64,000 nucleotides of DNA, from assembly GCA_958510825.1 (NCBI GenBank), contig OY294049.1:8122001-8186000 (forward strand), written 5' to 3'. Source of the stretch: Brachypterus glaber (Eukaryota > Arthropoda > Insecta > Coleoptera > Kateretidae). Positions within the stretch are counted from its first letter, which is position 1; each line of letters begins with the position of its first letter. A model generated the notes under the pieces. The model did not search any database. It was not told the origin of the DNA and worked only from the letters and a program-made list of their open reading frames with translations. Positions 1 through 11,181 of this stretch are shown piece by piece. Both the position numbers and the translations under genes were made by a program.

Positions 1-625
1 TTTGTCAAAATGAAAGCTATGTGTAATCGCTTGGATAAATGAGTGTGCATAGTTGTCATTTCATTCAAATATGCACTATGTACTCGTGCGATAGAAATAT
101 ATCGTAACGAGGATATATAGTGAACATGCATTTTTCTTTATTTCATATACACTAGGTCGTACGAAAAATAAATTTTGATTCGAAACTCAACTAAAATTAA
201 AAAAATTATTATCGTATCGTGTTTAATAAAAATACTATTCTTTAATTAAGCCCTTTTTCTCGCCTGATTTCCCTACCTCATTTGTTACTTAGAAAGGGGA
301 AAGTAAAATATTTCATTTTATTAAATTATTTTCCATCCGATGTTAGTTTGGCACAATTTACTATTCATTATTCAGCCAATTATGAATTAGTTTTAGATAT
401 AACTACCGGTAGGTAGTTATTATAATACACTGAATGGCATGTTTTTTTATTATTTCTTATTTCTGAATAAGAAATATTGTAATGTCAAGTATGTCCAAGT
501 AATTGTATATAAATATTGATGAAATCTTCCATCGAATGTCAACTATAAGTAGGACTGTAGAAAATATTTGAAGTTACTTGTCTGGAAAAAATACTCCAGT
601 AGAAGATATTTCAAAATTTTTATAA

Positions 626-649
626 TTTTACCTACCGCGGTAGGTAAAA
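626..649. repeat. Perfect 24-bp palindrome centred on CCGCGG
   Basis: The sequence reads identically on both strands and consists of TTTTACCTACC followed by the GCGG centre and its mirror. A related shorter palindrome (CTACCGGTAG) lies near 406-415. Function unknown; it could be a collapsed MITE or a dyad binding site. Confidence 0.7.
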
Positions 650-1354
650 GAAACAAATTAAACTGACGTGCTTTTTCAATTTGACGACCACAAAAATAGA
701 CCAAAACACACGCTCATCTTCTTCTTCTCATACTGAAAACTGGAGCGTTTTTGCATCCCAACAAAGAAATTTAAAAGAAATCACCTAATTTTAATTTCTA
801 TCTTAAAATGAGTAAAACTTCTTTGCCATTTTTAATCTATTATGTTCAATGAAAATTATCAGTAGTAATATCATAAGTACATGTTGAATTATCGATAATT
901 TTTTTACTTCATTAAAATGGTAATGGTAATTTTTTGAGTTCAATTTTCGTTTTACAAAATTCAGAGACCGCAAGAAAACAATTTCCTTAAGCAAAATGTT
1001 TTTTTATATACAGTAATAAAATTATGTATGCACGAATGATATTTTGAAAGACTATTTCACAAGCAAAATAAGGAAGTATATAATTTTACAATGTTTAATT
1101 TTGTATCATATTTAAATTAACAATTTAGGAACTAAACAACAATATTACTTTACAACTATAATTAAAAATTTAAATTTGCCGCGTTTTTTAAATCCAGGAT
1201 GTTCTCCTGTTCGCAAATGTAGCCAAGTCTAAACTTTGCTTGAGGGATATTTTATGCTTGAGATTATTTCAATAAAATAGTTGTTATAATATATTTTAGC
1301 ATTTAAATAAAGATCATTGCTTAAAAAGTTTAGTTTTCAACTGAAAAGAAATAA

Positions 1355-1380
1355 AATAACGGGTGTTTCCACCCGTAAAA
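1355..1380. repeat. Hairpin repeat, inverted copy at 12651-12676
   Basis: A 7-bp stem (ACGGGTG/CACCCGT) with a 4-base loop sits inside a 26-base sequence found again, in exact reverse complement, at 12651-12676. The flanks do not match, so the shared unit is small. It may be the terminal hairpin of a dispersed repeat, but that is not established. Confidence 0.55.
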
Positions 1381-2356
1381 AAACAATTTCCGATCGGTTT
1401 CTAATAAAGTTTGACAACGCTGTACTGGTACCAGCGCAGTCATTTAATGTTTTGATTTCCGTCATTTAAAAGAAGTCAATTATTTACTTCTTTACTGAAA
1501 ATATATTTTTAATAAATGTTTAAATTAGTTTTGAGTTCCCTGTTTAATACTAAGATTCAATTAAATAAATTAAAATTTATGAATATCAGTGATTTAAAGC
1601 TTTTAAGATGAAAAGTGCATAAAATATAATATATTATCTGAAATTAATTAGGGTTTATACCTAGGATATTTTGGTAATAAAATAAGCATTTATATTGCTT
1701 ATCAATAAACATAAATCAACTAAAGGTAAGCTTCACAAATTAAAAACACATTTTGCAAAAATATAACATTTATTAAGATGTCAGTAACTGTCAGTTTCTT
1801 GTTTCCATAGTAACCACTTGCACTTGTGCAAAAATTTTCAGATTCATTTTGATCTGATTGGTCAAAAATCTTAAAATGCAAGGTTTGGATTGGCCTATAT
1901 ATTGTTTGTAAAATATAATAGTAATATAATACTATTCTAGCGTTTACGCGCTGTGAATAGTATGAAAACATGGGCTCAAGACTTTGTATGCATCCGCATC
2001 TGCAAGTAATTCCAATCCACTATTTCTGATATATGCAAATACCTAGTTTAACCTTGTTTTTAAACGTTTAAAAATGTATAAAATAAAATATGCAACCCCT
2101 ATTTACCTACTGAATTGTCGTCTTGTTAGTCGACAAAAGCTGGTGTTATTCCCGCATGTGCCCATTGTACGAACTTCAAATTCACCTGCAATTTTAACAG
2201 GACTGCTTTGTGTTGATTTTGATGCGTATAAAATATGTCTTACAATATTTTGTTTTGTTTAAGGGGCGGTGAATTGTGCGCATCCATGAGTTATTTTTCT
2301 CACAGTTCGTTTAATTGTTTTCCTTAGAAAGAACTTAGAAGTTGGAATACTTAAGT

Positions 2357-2476
2357 TACTTGCCATTCAACTAAGAACTTAGATTGTTCTCAGTTAACTG
2401 TCAGCTTTAGACTCTCTAATTGGTTAGATTTGACTGTTAACTGAGAATAATATCAGTTCTCAGTTGAATGGTAAGT
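2357..2476. mobile_element. Hairpin MITE-like element
   Basis: The left arm, beginning ACTTGCCATTCAACTAAGAAC, and the right arm, ending GAATGGTAAGT, are inverted and about 85% alike over some 45 bp. There is no coding capacity and no clear target duplication. Confidence 0.5.
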
Positions 2477-2675
2477 AGCAAGACGTCGGGATGAGTGTTT
2501 TACTCCTTGGTTTAAAATAGTATTCATCTTTAAAATAATACAAACCGAACACAAAAGAAAACCATAACCTAAATTCTTTATATTACCTTATTAAAAAAAA
2601 AAATGTTTACAAAATATCTGAATTTATGTATTTGTTATGTCCCTGGGATAATATATAGCCGAGGGGTAAACCATA

Positions 2676-2928
2676 CACTGATAAAAAAGATAATTTTGAT
2701 TTATTTGGATATGACCAATTAAATTATTTGGTTGCGAGTAACAAATTTTATTTGGGTCAAATAAATATTTAGTTCATGCAAATAAATATTTTAATCTCAA
2801 AATCATTTATTAATGGGAACAAAATAGTTTATTTGACAGAAATAAAATTTATTTGTCACAACCAAATAATTCAATTGGTCATATCCAACCAAATATTTTG
2901 TACACACAAATAAACTGTTTTATCAGTG
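2676..2928. mobile_element. TA-flanked palindromic MITE (Tc1/mariner-like)
   Basis: The termini CACTGATAAAA and TTTTATCAGTG are inverted and bounded by TA dinucleotides (2674-2675, 2929-2930), as expected for a Tc1/mariner target duplication. The inner part keeps imperfect dyad symmetry, with repeated TTTATTTG-type words on both arms. About 253 bp; non-coding. Confidence 0.65.
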
Positions 2929-2983
2929 TAGAGGAATTCAGGTGTACAAATTGGAGGTTATCTGGAGAAAATCTCTGAAGATT

Positions 2984-3226
2984 AGGGAACTTTCAAGTGT
3001 TACGTAACGCAAATTGTACCAAAATTCATACACTTCATGTCCCGTTTCTCGCGTTATTAAATGCTGTAGAGATTTCATGTATTGGCTACCACCCCCCCAA
3101 ATAGGGGGTGTGTTAGGGGGGGTAGCCAAAATATAAAATCTCTACAGCCTTTAATAACGCGGGAACCGGGTATGAAGTGTATGAGTTTTGGTACAATTTG
3201 CGTTACGTAACACTTGAACATTCCCT
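2984..3226. mobile_element. Near-perfect palindromic MITE, GGGAAC-TTCAAGT family
   Basis: The two arms, about 115 bp each, are almost exact inverted copies around a G/C-rich centre (the CCCCCCC...GGGGGGG stretch near 3091-3122). The ends are AGGGAAC and TTCCCT and are flanked by TTA on both sides, which fits a 3-bp PIF/Harbinger-type target duplication. A full sister copy is at 40775-41008; fragments with related ends are at 7195-7306 and 17725-17862. Confidence 0.7.
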
Positions 3227-3777
3227 TACGAGGTAATCTGAAGGATATCTTCTAAGATTTCCTCCTTTTCGGAGGAACTCGGGATAATCTTTGGAGGTAA
3301 TCTGGAGGAAATCTTTGAAGAATCGAAGGATACTCTGCGTTTATGCCTCCTTAAGTCTTCCCGATGTCAACTTGCTCATAAGGAGTTTTTAAACACCCTG
3401 TACCACTTTGTTAATTCCTGATTAAAAAACCTAGAAGGATATTGCATGGATTCATGGTAATTGAACATAGCCGATTCTGTAATACGGAAACAGGTTTAAA
3501 TTTAAATTTCGAGATATAAATCTCGTGCGGACGTTTACAATATACACTTTTTTGCAACTTAATTTATCCGATAATTTATCTGTTTTGTATAGTGACAAGT
3601 AACAGTTAAAATATCGAGCTTCTGAAATTAATTGCATGTACTAAAGTGGTAAAAATTGTTGATTTTTATACCATTTCCCGTGATTATTTATTATCCTGTC
3701 GCTTAATCTGCTTCCATAATGCAAGTTGTAGAATTACATACAGTAAAAATCAAAACAGTAGATAAATTTATTGTTAA
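3227..3777. other. Intergenic, nothing recognised
   Basis: AT-rich spacer with two nearby variants of a TGGAGGAAATCT-type word (about 2953 and 3301). No coding or RNA signal seen. Confidence 0.5.
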
Positions 3778-4247
3778 CCCTTAACAACGCAAACATAGAC
3801 CGCATTTCAAAAAAAATATAATTATTATAATAATTATTTTTTTTGTTAAATTTATGCCCTAGTTAACATGTTTTTGGGGATATTTTTTTTCGTTTATATG
3901 TTTTTTACTTGTTATGGACATGTGTACTAAAATTCATATTACGCGCTAAACCGAAGTCAATACGTGTGCCTTAAAGTACACAATGTTACTTTAACGGAAA
4001 ACAACATTAGGCCAAAAAATACAGGTAGGGATTAGAAACATTTAATATAAAACAAAAATAAAAGTATTTTCATACAAATTAAAACTAAAGCAAAAATACT
4101 GTAACAGATAGCATAACTAAATTAAAACTTAACTAATATCAATACCAAAGGACTAGCAGAAACATATTTTTAAAAAATATCATAAAAAAAGTAAAAATTA
4201 AGCATTAGTTAAACAATTAAGAGAAAAATAATTTTTTGGATTCATAT

Positions 4248-4547
4248 TTATGGTTTGGTATGAAAATCCAAAAAACAATTTCTCTCTTTTAGAAAGCATA
4301 ATCTTACATCGCATTTCATACAAATTACATGCGTTCCCTTTGTATGGAATTGCGGAAAATGACCAACTTCGTCGTATCTTATTTCTGCTTGCGGCCTAGG
4401 TGCAAGCATTGTTTTAATTCTAGGAATTTTCCTATTATTGGCAGGAGAGTCTTGTAGTGGCCTTCCCCTTTTTATTAGTTTTAAAAGTAATGAGTTTATG
4501 ATAGAAAGTCTAAATTTTTTCAAAGGGATTGGTTTTTGAGAAGCCAT
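4248..4547 (-). pseudogene. piggyBac transposase C-terminal fragment
   Basis: The 99-residue frame holds FRLSIINSLL followed by a cysteine/histidine block with GHFPQFH, CMKCDVRLC and NCFLDFH. This matches the Zn-binding C-terminus of piggyBac-family transposases, where a partly lost CxxC pair precedes CxKCxVxLC and CFxxxH. The catalytic DDD domain expected upstream (higher coordinates on the minus strand) is absent. It may be a terminal exon or a truncation product; the first ATG is 4545-4547. Confidence 0.7.
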
Positions 4548-4999
4548 ATCTAAAATGAATCATATATTATTACTACAATTCAATTAAACTGAATTTTTTT
4601 GACTAACGCAAGGATTTTCCGCAGTACAGAAAACTTTTAAAGGAATAAAAGAAAAAAAATTAAATCTGATTCAGTTAAAAAAAATGCCAAAATATATGAG
4701 TACAACACTGGAAAAATTATTTTTATATGCCATTATATGAGCAATGTAAACCGACAGTTACATGTAGAATGCAAAATTCGCGCGCGATGTGAACAAAAGT
4801 ACACACGATATTTTTAATTTGGGGTAACATGGGCGCAATGTGAATTCTAATACACTAGATTTTAAACATGTCTTTTTATTTTTTTTTAGAAAAATATAAA
4901 AAAAAATATTATAGGCAGTTAGGGCAAAGTTTTAGCTATATGATTTCATATATTTTTTTTAGAAATTCTATAACATAAAAAAAAATAAATAAAAGTCTT

Positions 5000-5283
5000 G
5001 TTTGTTGTTGTTTGTTTTACTGTTTAACGTCGTTTTTCGCTGCTATGGCCTAATTGACGGGACCGCCATCTTTACGTGCCCTCCGAAGCACGGTCCTCAA
5101 CAGAACTCGCATCCACCCTGAAATGTGTTTACAGTTTCACCTGCAACCCACATTACAGTTAGTCATCGTAGTTCCATCTACCGACTATTTACACCACTAT
5201 ACATCCATGCTCTATGTGGGGCTCGAACCCACAACCCCAGGATCCGTAATCAAACGCGCTACCATTGCGCTACTGGGGTCGGC
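5000..5283 (-). mobile_element. tRNA-derived SINE with 13-bp target duplication
   Basis: On the minus strand the tRNA-like head starts at about 5283, with a box A (TAGCGCAATGGTAG) and box B (GGTTCGAGCCC) pol III promoter. A body of about 200 bp follows and ends in a CAAACAA-type tail. The 13-bp duplication AAATAAAAGTCTT flanks it perfectly at 4987-4999 and 5284-5296. It is inserted in the piggyBac-like element. The plus-strand frame across it is antisense and not a gene. Confidence 0.85.
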
Positions 5284-5454
5284 AAATAAAAGTCTTACCT
5301 GGAGCACGCCCTTTTGACACAAACCAACAACATTCACCTACCAACTGATAAAAATTAACTAAAAAATATGGTGGGAATTTTGAAAAACTGGCGGTTTATT
5401 AAAAATACGATAAATACACGTCTGAATTTTACAAATACATTGCAGTTTTGGGTA

Positions 5455-6350
5455 GAGGAAAGTCGCCTAATTTCGGATACCATTTACAATGTATTCAATA
5501 TTTAATACTCGGTATTACTTTTTGATATTTTTTTGATATAACCAGATACAACTTATTATAGCGAACCAGGATTTATTATAAAAGCAATTTTATTACAGTT
5601 TATTTTTTCCAAAAAACACGGTTAAAAAAAATCAGCGCATTTTTGTGCATTTGAAAAAGGGCTCCTAATTTCGGACATATCCGAAAAAATTTTTTCAAGA
5701 TGGATCCCATTGATTATGTTTCTTGTTATTCCTTCACATTTAAAACGTAATTTAATCATTAAGCGATTTTCTACGAAATACTATAGGAACTATAATTTTA
5801 GATTCCCAATTTCGAATATCTTAGTATCTTAGGTAATTTTCGTTTTTTCAAAATTGTTTATCTTAGTTTGTTGTATCATTATAAAAATAATAATTAATGG
5901 TTGGTTATCCTGAATAATAATTACCTTGCGGATATCCGAAATTGGGAATCAAATGCACAAAAATGGTCTATCCGAAATTAGGCAACTTTCTGCTTTTTAG
6001 ATTAGAAATTTGTAGAATGTTTACGTTTTCAAATTGCTTAATTATGAATAGTGGATCAACTTAACTAACATCATAACTTACCCAAGACAGAATCACGAAC
6101 TTTTATAACGATTATTTATAAAATAAACCAGCATAATAATGCAACTGAGCACAAAACTGCCATTTGCAATATAAACGATTTGTGCTGCCATTTAAAGGGG
6201 AGAAGCTCTACTGTTATCATATTACAGGACGGATTTAGTTTGACTTTTGGCTTCACATAGAAGTAGGTTTCTGTTTACCTTTGCAGACAGTATCTTAAAT
6301 ACACTACTATCCGAAATTTGGAAACCATCCGAAATTAGGCGCATTTCCTC
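5455..6350. mobile_element. TA-flanked 0.9-kb MITE with repeated TCCGAAATT words
   Basis: The termini GAGGAAAGTCGCCTAATTTC and its inverted partner GAAATTAGGCGCATTTCCTC are flanked by TA (5453-5454, 6351-6352). Several internal copies of TCCGAAATT/AATTTCGGA occur in both orientations. Non-coding, Tc1/mariner-like by its target site, nested in the piggyBac-like element. Confidence 0.7.
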
Positions 6351-6473
6351 TAAAGAAACTTTTTCTTAGTTTTTTTTTATGCATTTGAAAAACACGTATC
6401 TTAGGATTCACATTATGCTGTCAAGGGTTAAAGTTAAGTTACATTTGAGCGGCAGTGTCGTGGTAACAGTTTT

Positions 6474-6848
6474 TTAGCTAATCAGAAACCAAGGTTGATC
6501 AAGTAATAATATTAACATTAATTGAAAATTTTGAAGTTTTTTATGTTTCAATGCCTGTCTCACCAACTTAGGATCTGATAGGATAAGTTTGATTGGTCTA
6601 TGCTTGTTTGCCACTACCTTCCCAACGCGTAAAACTTTAATAACATCTACTTCCTTAATGCTAACCTTCTCTAATTCTGGAGACAAAAGTCGAATATCAT
6701 CAGAAATTTTGCTCTTAAGATCCTTTGCATTTGATTCCGGAACATTATATATCATGAGATTTTTCGCACGAAGTGATCTTTCATTAACTTCATTGACCAT
6801 AGATAACATATCTTGAGGGAAACATGAATTTTGGTTAGACGTCGACAC
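6474..6848 (-). pseudogene. non-LTR retrotransposon ORF1 fragment
   Basis: The 124-residue frame includes ERSLRAKNLMIYNVPES, then VDVIKVLRVGK, RPIKLILSD and VRQALKHKKLQN. This is the pattern of the RNA-binding ORF1 protein of insect LINEs, where a KN..I.NVPES strand precedes an R.GK..RPI strand. The frame opens with MSTSNQN and ends in non-homologous sequence, so it is a 3'-truncated copy. The DNA just upstream on this strand (6992-7130) may be its 5' UTR. Confidence 0.65.
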
Positions 6849-6991
6849 TTGAATATTAGGTAAAGCATTTTTTAGGTTTATTTATTTATACTCATCACAA
6901 GGACCTTTACATAAAGGTATTTTATACCAGAGAGTGTTTCATTCTACATTAAATTTAAATCGGTACAATTTTCTTACAATATATACTTTGA

Positions 6992-7130
6992 CGCACGGAT
7001 CTGTAGCTACGGAAAATATGTTTGGAATGTGTGTGCAAGTGGAAGGCCCGTTGCAGGCATGCACGTCTTATAACGCTTTTGGCGGAAAGAAGAGAGCCCC
7101 TCTTTCGTCGGGGACTTTGTTATAGTTAAA
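6992..7130. repeat. Dispersed repeat shared with 47752-47893
   Basis: Words such as ACGCACGGATCTGT, AAATATGTTTG, GGCCCGTTG and GGAAAGAAGAGAGC recur in the same order at 47752-47893. Its place upstream of the LINE ORF1 fragment suggests a LINE 5' UTR read on the minus strand; this is an inference. Confidence 0.55.
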
Positions 7131-7194
7131 GCATCACCTGATTTTGATACAGCGTATTAAAAATAAAAATAAAATTTAAGTGATTTGGGATTAG

Positions 7195-7306
7195 GGAACG
7201 TTCAAGTATTACGTAACGCAAATTTTGATCATTTTGGACCCCACCCCCCTCCCCTGTAACGCTAGTTTCCTATACCATTAACATGGGCGTAACACTCCAA
7301 AATGGC
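7195..7306. mobile_element. Truncated GGGAACGTTCAAGT MITE
   Basis: It starts GGGAACGTTCAAGTATTACG and continues through a C-rich stretch, matching in inverted order the fragment at 17725-17862. It ends abruptly at the SINE head beginning at 7307. The two partial copies share CCTATACCATTAACATGGGC. Confidence 0.6.
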
Positions 7307-7402
7307 ACTGAAAAAGGCAAATCGGCGCCAGTGAGAATCGAACTCACGCTAGTTGGCTAGTAAACTTGTAATGTACAGACGCGGTACACCAATTATCCCA
7401 TC
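7307..7402 (-). mobile_element. tRNA-derived SINE head, family of 19371 and 47261
   Basis: Antisense copy of the tRNA-like head seen at 19371-19452: the box B region (GTGAGTTCGATTCTCACTGG, minus strand) and the AAATCGGCGCC junction are shared. The body is missing, so this is a 3'-truncated copy. Confidence 0.65.
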
Positions 7403-7917
7403 ATTATTTTTATCTGCCTGGTATAATTAGGAATTCAACTGATGCTTAATTATTTTTTCAGTACAGTTAATCTTTCCAATCAAATTACGTTCCACTTCAC
7501 CCAAACCGTGCCATTTTTTTTTTTTTTTTTGAAAATTGTTTTTGGTATTTAATAGTCCCAATTTGGAAATAATTATAGGATATGTCAGAGACAACTGCAG
7601 AAAACAATTTTTGGACATTAGCTTTTACATCTAACACAAAAATTTTCTGGTGCTTTTTTTAGGCAGGTGAAACACGCAAATCACTTTGTGAGTGGCACAT
7701 TTAGACGCTCTTTTAATAACACCCCTATTTTTTACAATATAACTAGAAATATTTCTTAATTCTTTGTAATATCTGCAATCCCTTAATTTTTACAGTAATA
7801 TAATATAATGATGTTTTGTTATTAATACGAGTTGTTACAGTAACAATAATTGTTACAATTAACTACTGTAACAACTTGTATCTAATAACTATAGTTGCTT
7901 GAGGTAAACTGGTTCTA

Positions 7918-9430
7918 TATACAGGGCATCCAAAAATATAAAAAAAAATCTATAAAAGTTGATCCGTAAATAAGCCCCAAAAGAGCTACATCCCTTCGAA
8001 GATACTGAATGAGGAACATAAAAACATCAATAAATTTTTTAATGCTGCAGGGCCCTGCAGGGTGATTCTTCATTTAAAACTAAGTAAAAAAGTATTCTTC
8101 ACTGAAATGCCTAAAAAGTGACCGCAAAAAAAGGTTTTTAGCCTGTTTTTGACACCTGTAACTTCGATTGTAATTGATAAAATGTAACGTTTAAGTGCTC
8201 AAAATTTTTGTCTGGTCATGAACTTGTGTAAAAAGCAAGATTTATTATTATAGATGCTAAACATCCCCTTAGACAAAGGGTTAACTATGGGTACTGGAAT
8301 TGAATTTTATACTCTAAACTTTCTCACATTTTAATAAACATAACTGACTAGATCCCTTTAACTCGATTTTTCTTGAGATACTTTATGATTTACTATTTTT
8401 TTTTGTGCTTCGGGGTAGTTTAACCCTCTTTGTCGGGGTAGATTTTCATCAAATCCCTTTACGTGTTTTTTATGTTTCATATTATAGAAAAATGTGTCTT
8501 TTTAATTTTTTTTAAATTTTTAACACCTTTAAAGCGGTTGGTTAAAAAATTCAAAATATATTTCCATCAATTTAAAAAACATTTTTCTGTAATATGAAAC
8601 ATAAAAAACAAGTGAAGGGGGTATCACTAGGGACACTAGATCTAGGTATCACCCTTAGATTTGATGAAAAACTACCCCCAAAAAGAGGGTTAAACTACCC
8701 CCAAGCCACAAAAAAAATAGTAAATAATAAAGTATCTCAAGAAAAATCGAGTGAAAGGGATCTAGCCCGTTATGTTTAATTAAATGTGAGAAAGTATAAA
8801 GTATATAATTCAATTCAAGTACCTTTTGTTTAAGGGGATGTTTGGTTTCTAGAACAATAAATCTTGCTTTGTGCACAAGTTCATGACCAGACAAAAATTT
8901 AGAGCACTTATACCTTACATTTTATCAACTCCAATCGAAGTTACAGGTGTTTGATATACAGGCTAACTTTGCGGCCACTCTTTAATATTAAGGGAGTAAT
9001 AGCCTTTTAAAAAGTAAACATTTTGGGGGCACTGAATATTACTTCCTCTTAATTGCCTTTTTTTTAACTGTTGCTTCTAAAGTACTATATGTCATTTTTA
9101 CTCAAGGAATCTATATTTTTTACAAACAATCCAAAAAAATATACTAAAAAAGTTTGGGGCAAAAATGTGATAAGCCTCACACATTTTGTCAGTCTAGACA
9201 CGGCTCTGGATAGATTAAAAAAAATAAATTAACATAAACTAATTCCCCTTATTAATACATTTATTTACATGCCAAACCTCAAAGGCTCAAAGGCTACCAG
9301 ATTTATTAATTTAAAACCTTACTTTAGTAAAATTTTAAAGGGTCGTAACTCTTAGGGTTCGTTTCCGCAAACTATGTTCCTATGCTGGTTATTCGTGTTA
9401 TGATTTAGAATCATCCCCTTTATTTAATGT
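7918..9430. mobile_element. CAGGGT-type foldback element, interrupted copy
   Basis: The outer parts match 30679-31252, 17030-18016 and the arms of 52756-53833: shared words include TGATTCTTCATTTAAAACT, GGAGTAATAGCCTTTTAAAA and GGGGCAAAAATGTG. It begins next to TATACAGGGCATCC; the right boundary near 9430 is uncertain. A second foldback (8150-8955) interrupts it. Non-coding. Confidence 0.6.
8150..8955. mobile_element. Nested foldback with ~330-bp inverted arms
   Basis: The left arm (about 8150-8480) and right arm (about 8590-8955) are inverted copies. Both include ACTTCGATTG / CAATCGAAGT, GTCTGGTCATGAACTTGTG and its complement, and GTAGTTTAACCCTCT with its complement. The right arm carries an extra insert containing GGGACACTAGATCTAGG (about 8627-8646) not seen in the left arm. 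The frames 8594-8779 (+) and 8655-8894 (-) lie on the hairpin and are not genes. Confidence 0.65.
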
Positions 9431-9470
9431 CAAAAGACTGCAAATAAATCTTTAAGTATTTAATACGGTA

Positions 9471-9715
9471 CACACAGAAAAATATTCTCTTAAAACAAGA
9501 ATATGGTGATTTGTATATAACGAAGAGAATATATTCTTCTTTTATACATACCATATTCTTATCCCTTCATATTTGAGAAGATATTCTCCTTTCAAGCATA
9601 CCATATTCTTATCCTTTTATATTTATAGCACAATTTTGCTTAAAAGAAGAATATATTCTCTTCGTTATATCCAAATCACACATTCTTGATTTAAGAAAAC
9701 ATTTTTTTCCGTGTA
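9471..9715. mobile_element. CACACAGAAAAAT MITE, copy 1
   Basis: The left end CACACAGAAAAATATTCTCT and right end ATTTTTTTCCGTGT are inverted. The interior repeats ATATTCTT-type words in both orientations. A second copy is at 24966-25171 with the same ends and the shared interior GCATACCATATTCTTATCC. Confidence 0.65.
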
Positions 9716-9748
9716 GAAAATTCTCAGAAATATGATATGCATTTGTAC

Positions 9749-9862
9749 AGAGCACTAGGTAGGTAGGTTTGAAAGGGTAGGTGGTAGTTTGCTTTTGTGC
9801 CACAAAATTTGTGGTATGTAAAGTACCCACCTACCCTAACAAACCTACCTATCCAGTGCTCT
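9749..9862. mobile_element. 114-bp hairpin element
   Basis: AGAGCACTAGGTAGGTAGGT and GGGTAGGTGG on the left pair with CCACCTACCC and ACCTACCTATCCAGTGCTCT on the right. The symmetry is nearly complete and suggests a small MITE; no copy was noticed elsewhere. Confidence 0.6.
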
Positions 9863-10814
9863 ACTATTATACAAAGAACTTCAAAGATGAAAAAAACTGA
9901 CATAAATTGTATTTCGATTCAAAAGCGATAAAATTCTTGTAATTCGTTTTTTGGACATTAAATCATTTGATTCAGTAAACATTTGGGGCTATGCCTGAAG
10001 GCCACTGTAGAATTAAAGTGAAAAAACGGCATTATAAGGACTCGGAGTTGTTTTATATCAGCAATTATAATTATATTAGTTGTTTCACCTGCAATAAATA
10101 ATGTCATTGGTCATCACGACCAGATACAGCTGAACTCCTTAGATTTTTAACAGTAAAAAAATTACATTTCGTAAAAATAACATAGGGTAAATATGGGTAA
10201 ATTTGATACAGGGGAAAATTTTTTTAGGAAAATGTAGAAACCTATCAAAACCACAATCGACAGAAAAATCTGATCTCTATTTGCGTATGCAAGATTAGTA
10301 TGTCGAAAATATACTAACAAACCGAGGTGCTGAAAAACCCGACTACGAAACTCTATGATACCAAATTCATATTAAAAATCTATAGATTTCTTTAGTTTTA
10401 CGTTCAATTCTTGATGACAACGATCAATATTGCCAACTCGTGGCATTTTATATAGCCTATATCACTCGCGTGATCATGATCGATCATAACAAATCGTTTG
10501 ATGCCTCGATTGTTAAAATCGTCCCAGTAGTTTAGGCCGTAGAGGGTAACAAACATGTATGCATATAAACACGTTAAAAACATAATCCTCCGTTCGCGTT
10601 GCTGTAGTCGGGTAAAAAGCGGTTGTAAAAAATGTCACTCTGGCCGTCTATCCAATTTAAACAAAGCATCACTTGAAACAGGATTAACAATGACGCATAG
10701 TAAATGGTGCAAAGAAGGCCAAAACTTATTTTTTTGTCGATAACGCTCAAAAAATCTTGCACACTTAAAAAGCATGAATTTTTATTTTAGGGCTTTTTTA
10801 ATAGATATAGCGAT
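9863..10814. other. Intergenic, no gene recognised
   Basis: AT-rich sequence with scattered chance ORFs (10555-10743 and its antisense). No domain, exon signal or clear repeat boundary was found. Confidence 0.5.
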
Positions 10815-10818
10815 TTAA

Positions 10819-11181
10819 CCCTTTAAGGACGGTTGACGGATATATCGGGCAGTGCATAACTTTGGGCACAGACGACTGTCGGATATATCCTACATAAGGT
10901 CTAACATTGTCCTTGGACCTTGGGATCCACAGACGGCCGTCGGATTAAGCCGATCCCAGAAAACCATGTTATGTAGGCGAATGTCGGTTGTGGGTTTATG
11001 CATCATTCGCTGTTTTAATGATTAGGTATAATACCATTACAAGTTTTTAGATTATGTTGTATGCTTCTTTTTAATAAAATTAAACGATTTAAACGATTTC
11101 GCAAGTGTATTATTTTCAAATTTTAAGTGACGGATATATCGGTCACGCAAATCCGTCGTAAAAAAATCCGTCCTTAAAGGG
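10819..11181. mobile_element. piggyBac-type MITE with TTAA duplication
   Basis: Perfect 14-bp inverted ends CCCTTTAAGGACGG are flanked by TTAA at 10815-10818 and 11182-11185. The interior contains GACGGATATATCGG near both ends. Non-coding. The right TTAA abuts the (TTA)n tail of the LINE fragment at 11182-11830, so it may have inserted at the end of that tail. Confidence 0.85.

Larger units (their letters stand above)
1..2356. other. AT-rich intergenic DNA, no gene seen
   Basis: No open frame here shows a recognisable domain or exon structure; the short frames at 803-994, 1720-1971 and 2074-2262 look like chance ORFs in AT-rich DNA. It holds a 24-bp palindrome (626-649), a hairpin shared with 12651-12676 (1355-1380) and a hairpin near 1925-1965 whose stem (ACTATTC/GAATAGT) recurs near 35582 and 47970. 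The missing first exon of Pox neuro could lie here, but no convincing start codon followed by a donor site was found. Confidence 0.6.
3778..6427 (-). mobile_element. piggyBac-like transposon remnant with nested insertions
   Basis: The element is bounded by TTAA at 3774-3777 and 6428-6431, the piggyBac target site. Its ends are inverted: CCCTTAACAACG on the left, and CCCTTGACAGC read inward from the right. A piggyBac transposase C-terminus lies on the minus strand at 4248-4547. A SINE (5000-5283) and a TA-flanked MITE (5455-6350) are nested inside; without them only about 1.45 kb remains, so most of the transposase is gone. An alternative is two unrelated TTAA sites, but the terminal match and the coding remnant agree. 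Confidence 0.7.

Noticed and set aside
402..421. Palindrome TAACTACCGGTAGGTAGTTA as a perfect dyad
   Set aside because: Only the inner 10 bp (CTACCGGTAG) is symmetrical.
5054..5317. Plus-strand 87-codon ORF
   Set aside because: It is antisense to the tRNA-derived SINE and spans its target duplication; no domain.
8594..8894. Opposing ORFs at 8594-8779 and 8655-8894
   Set aside because: Both fall on one arm of a foldback hairpin.
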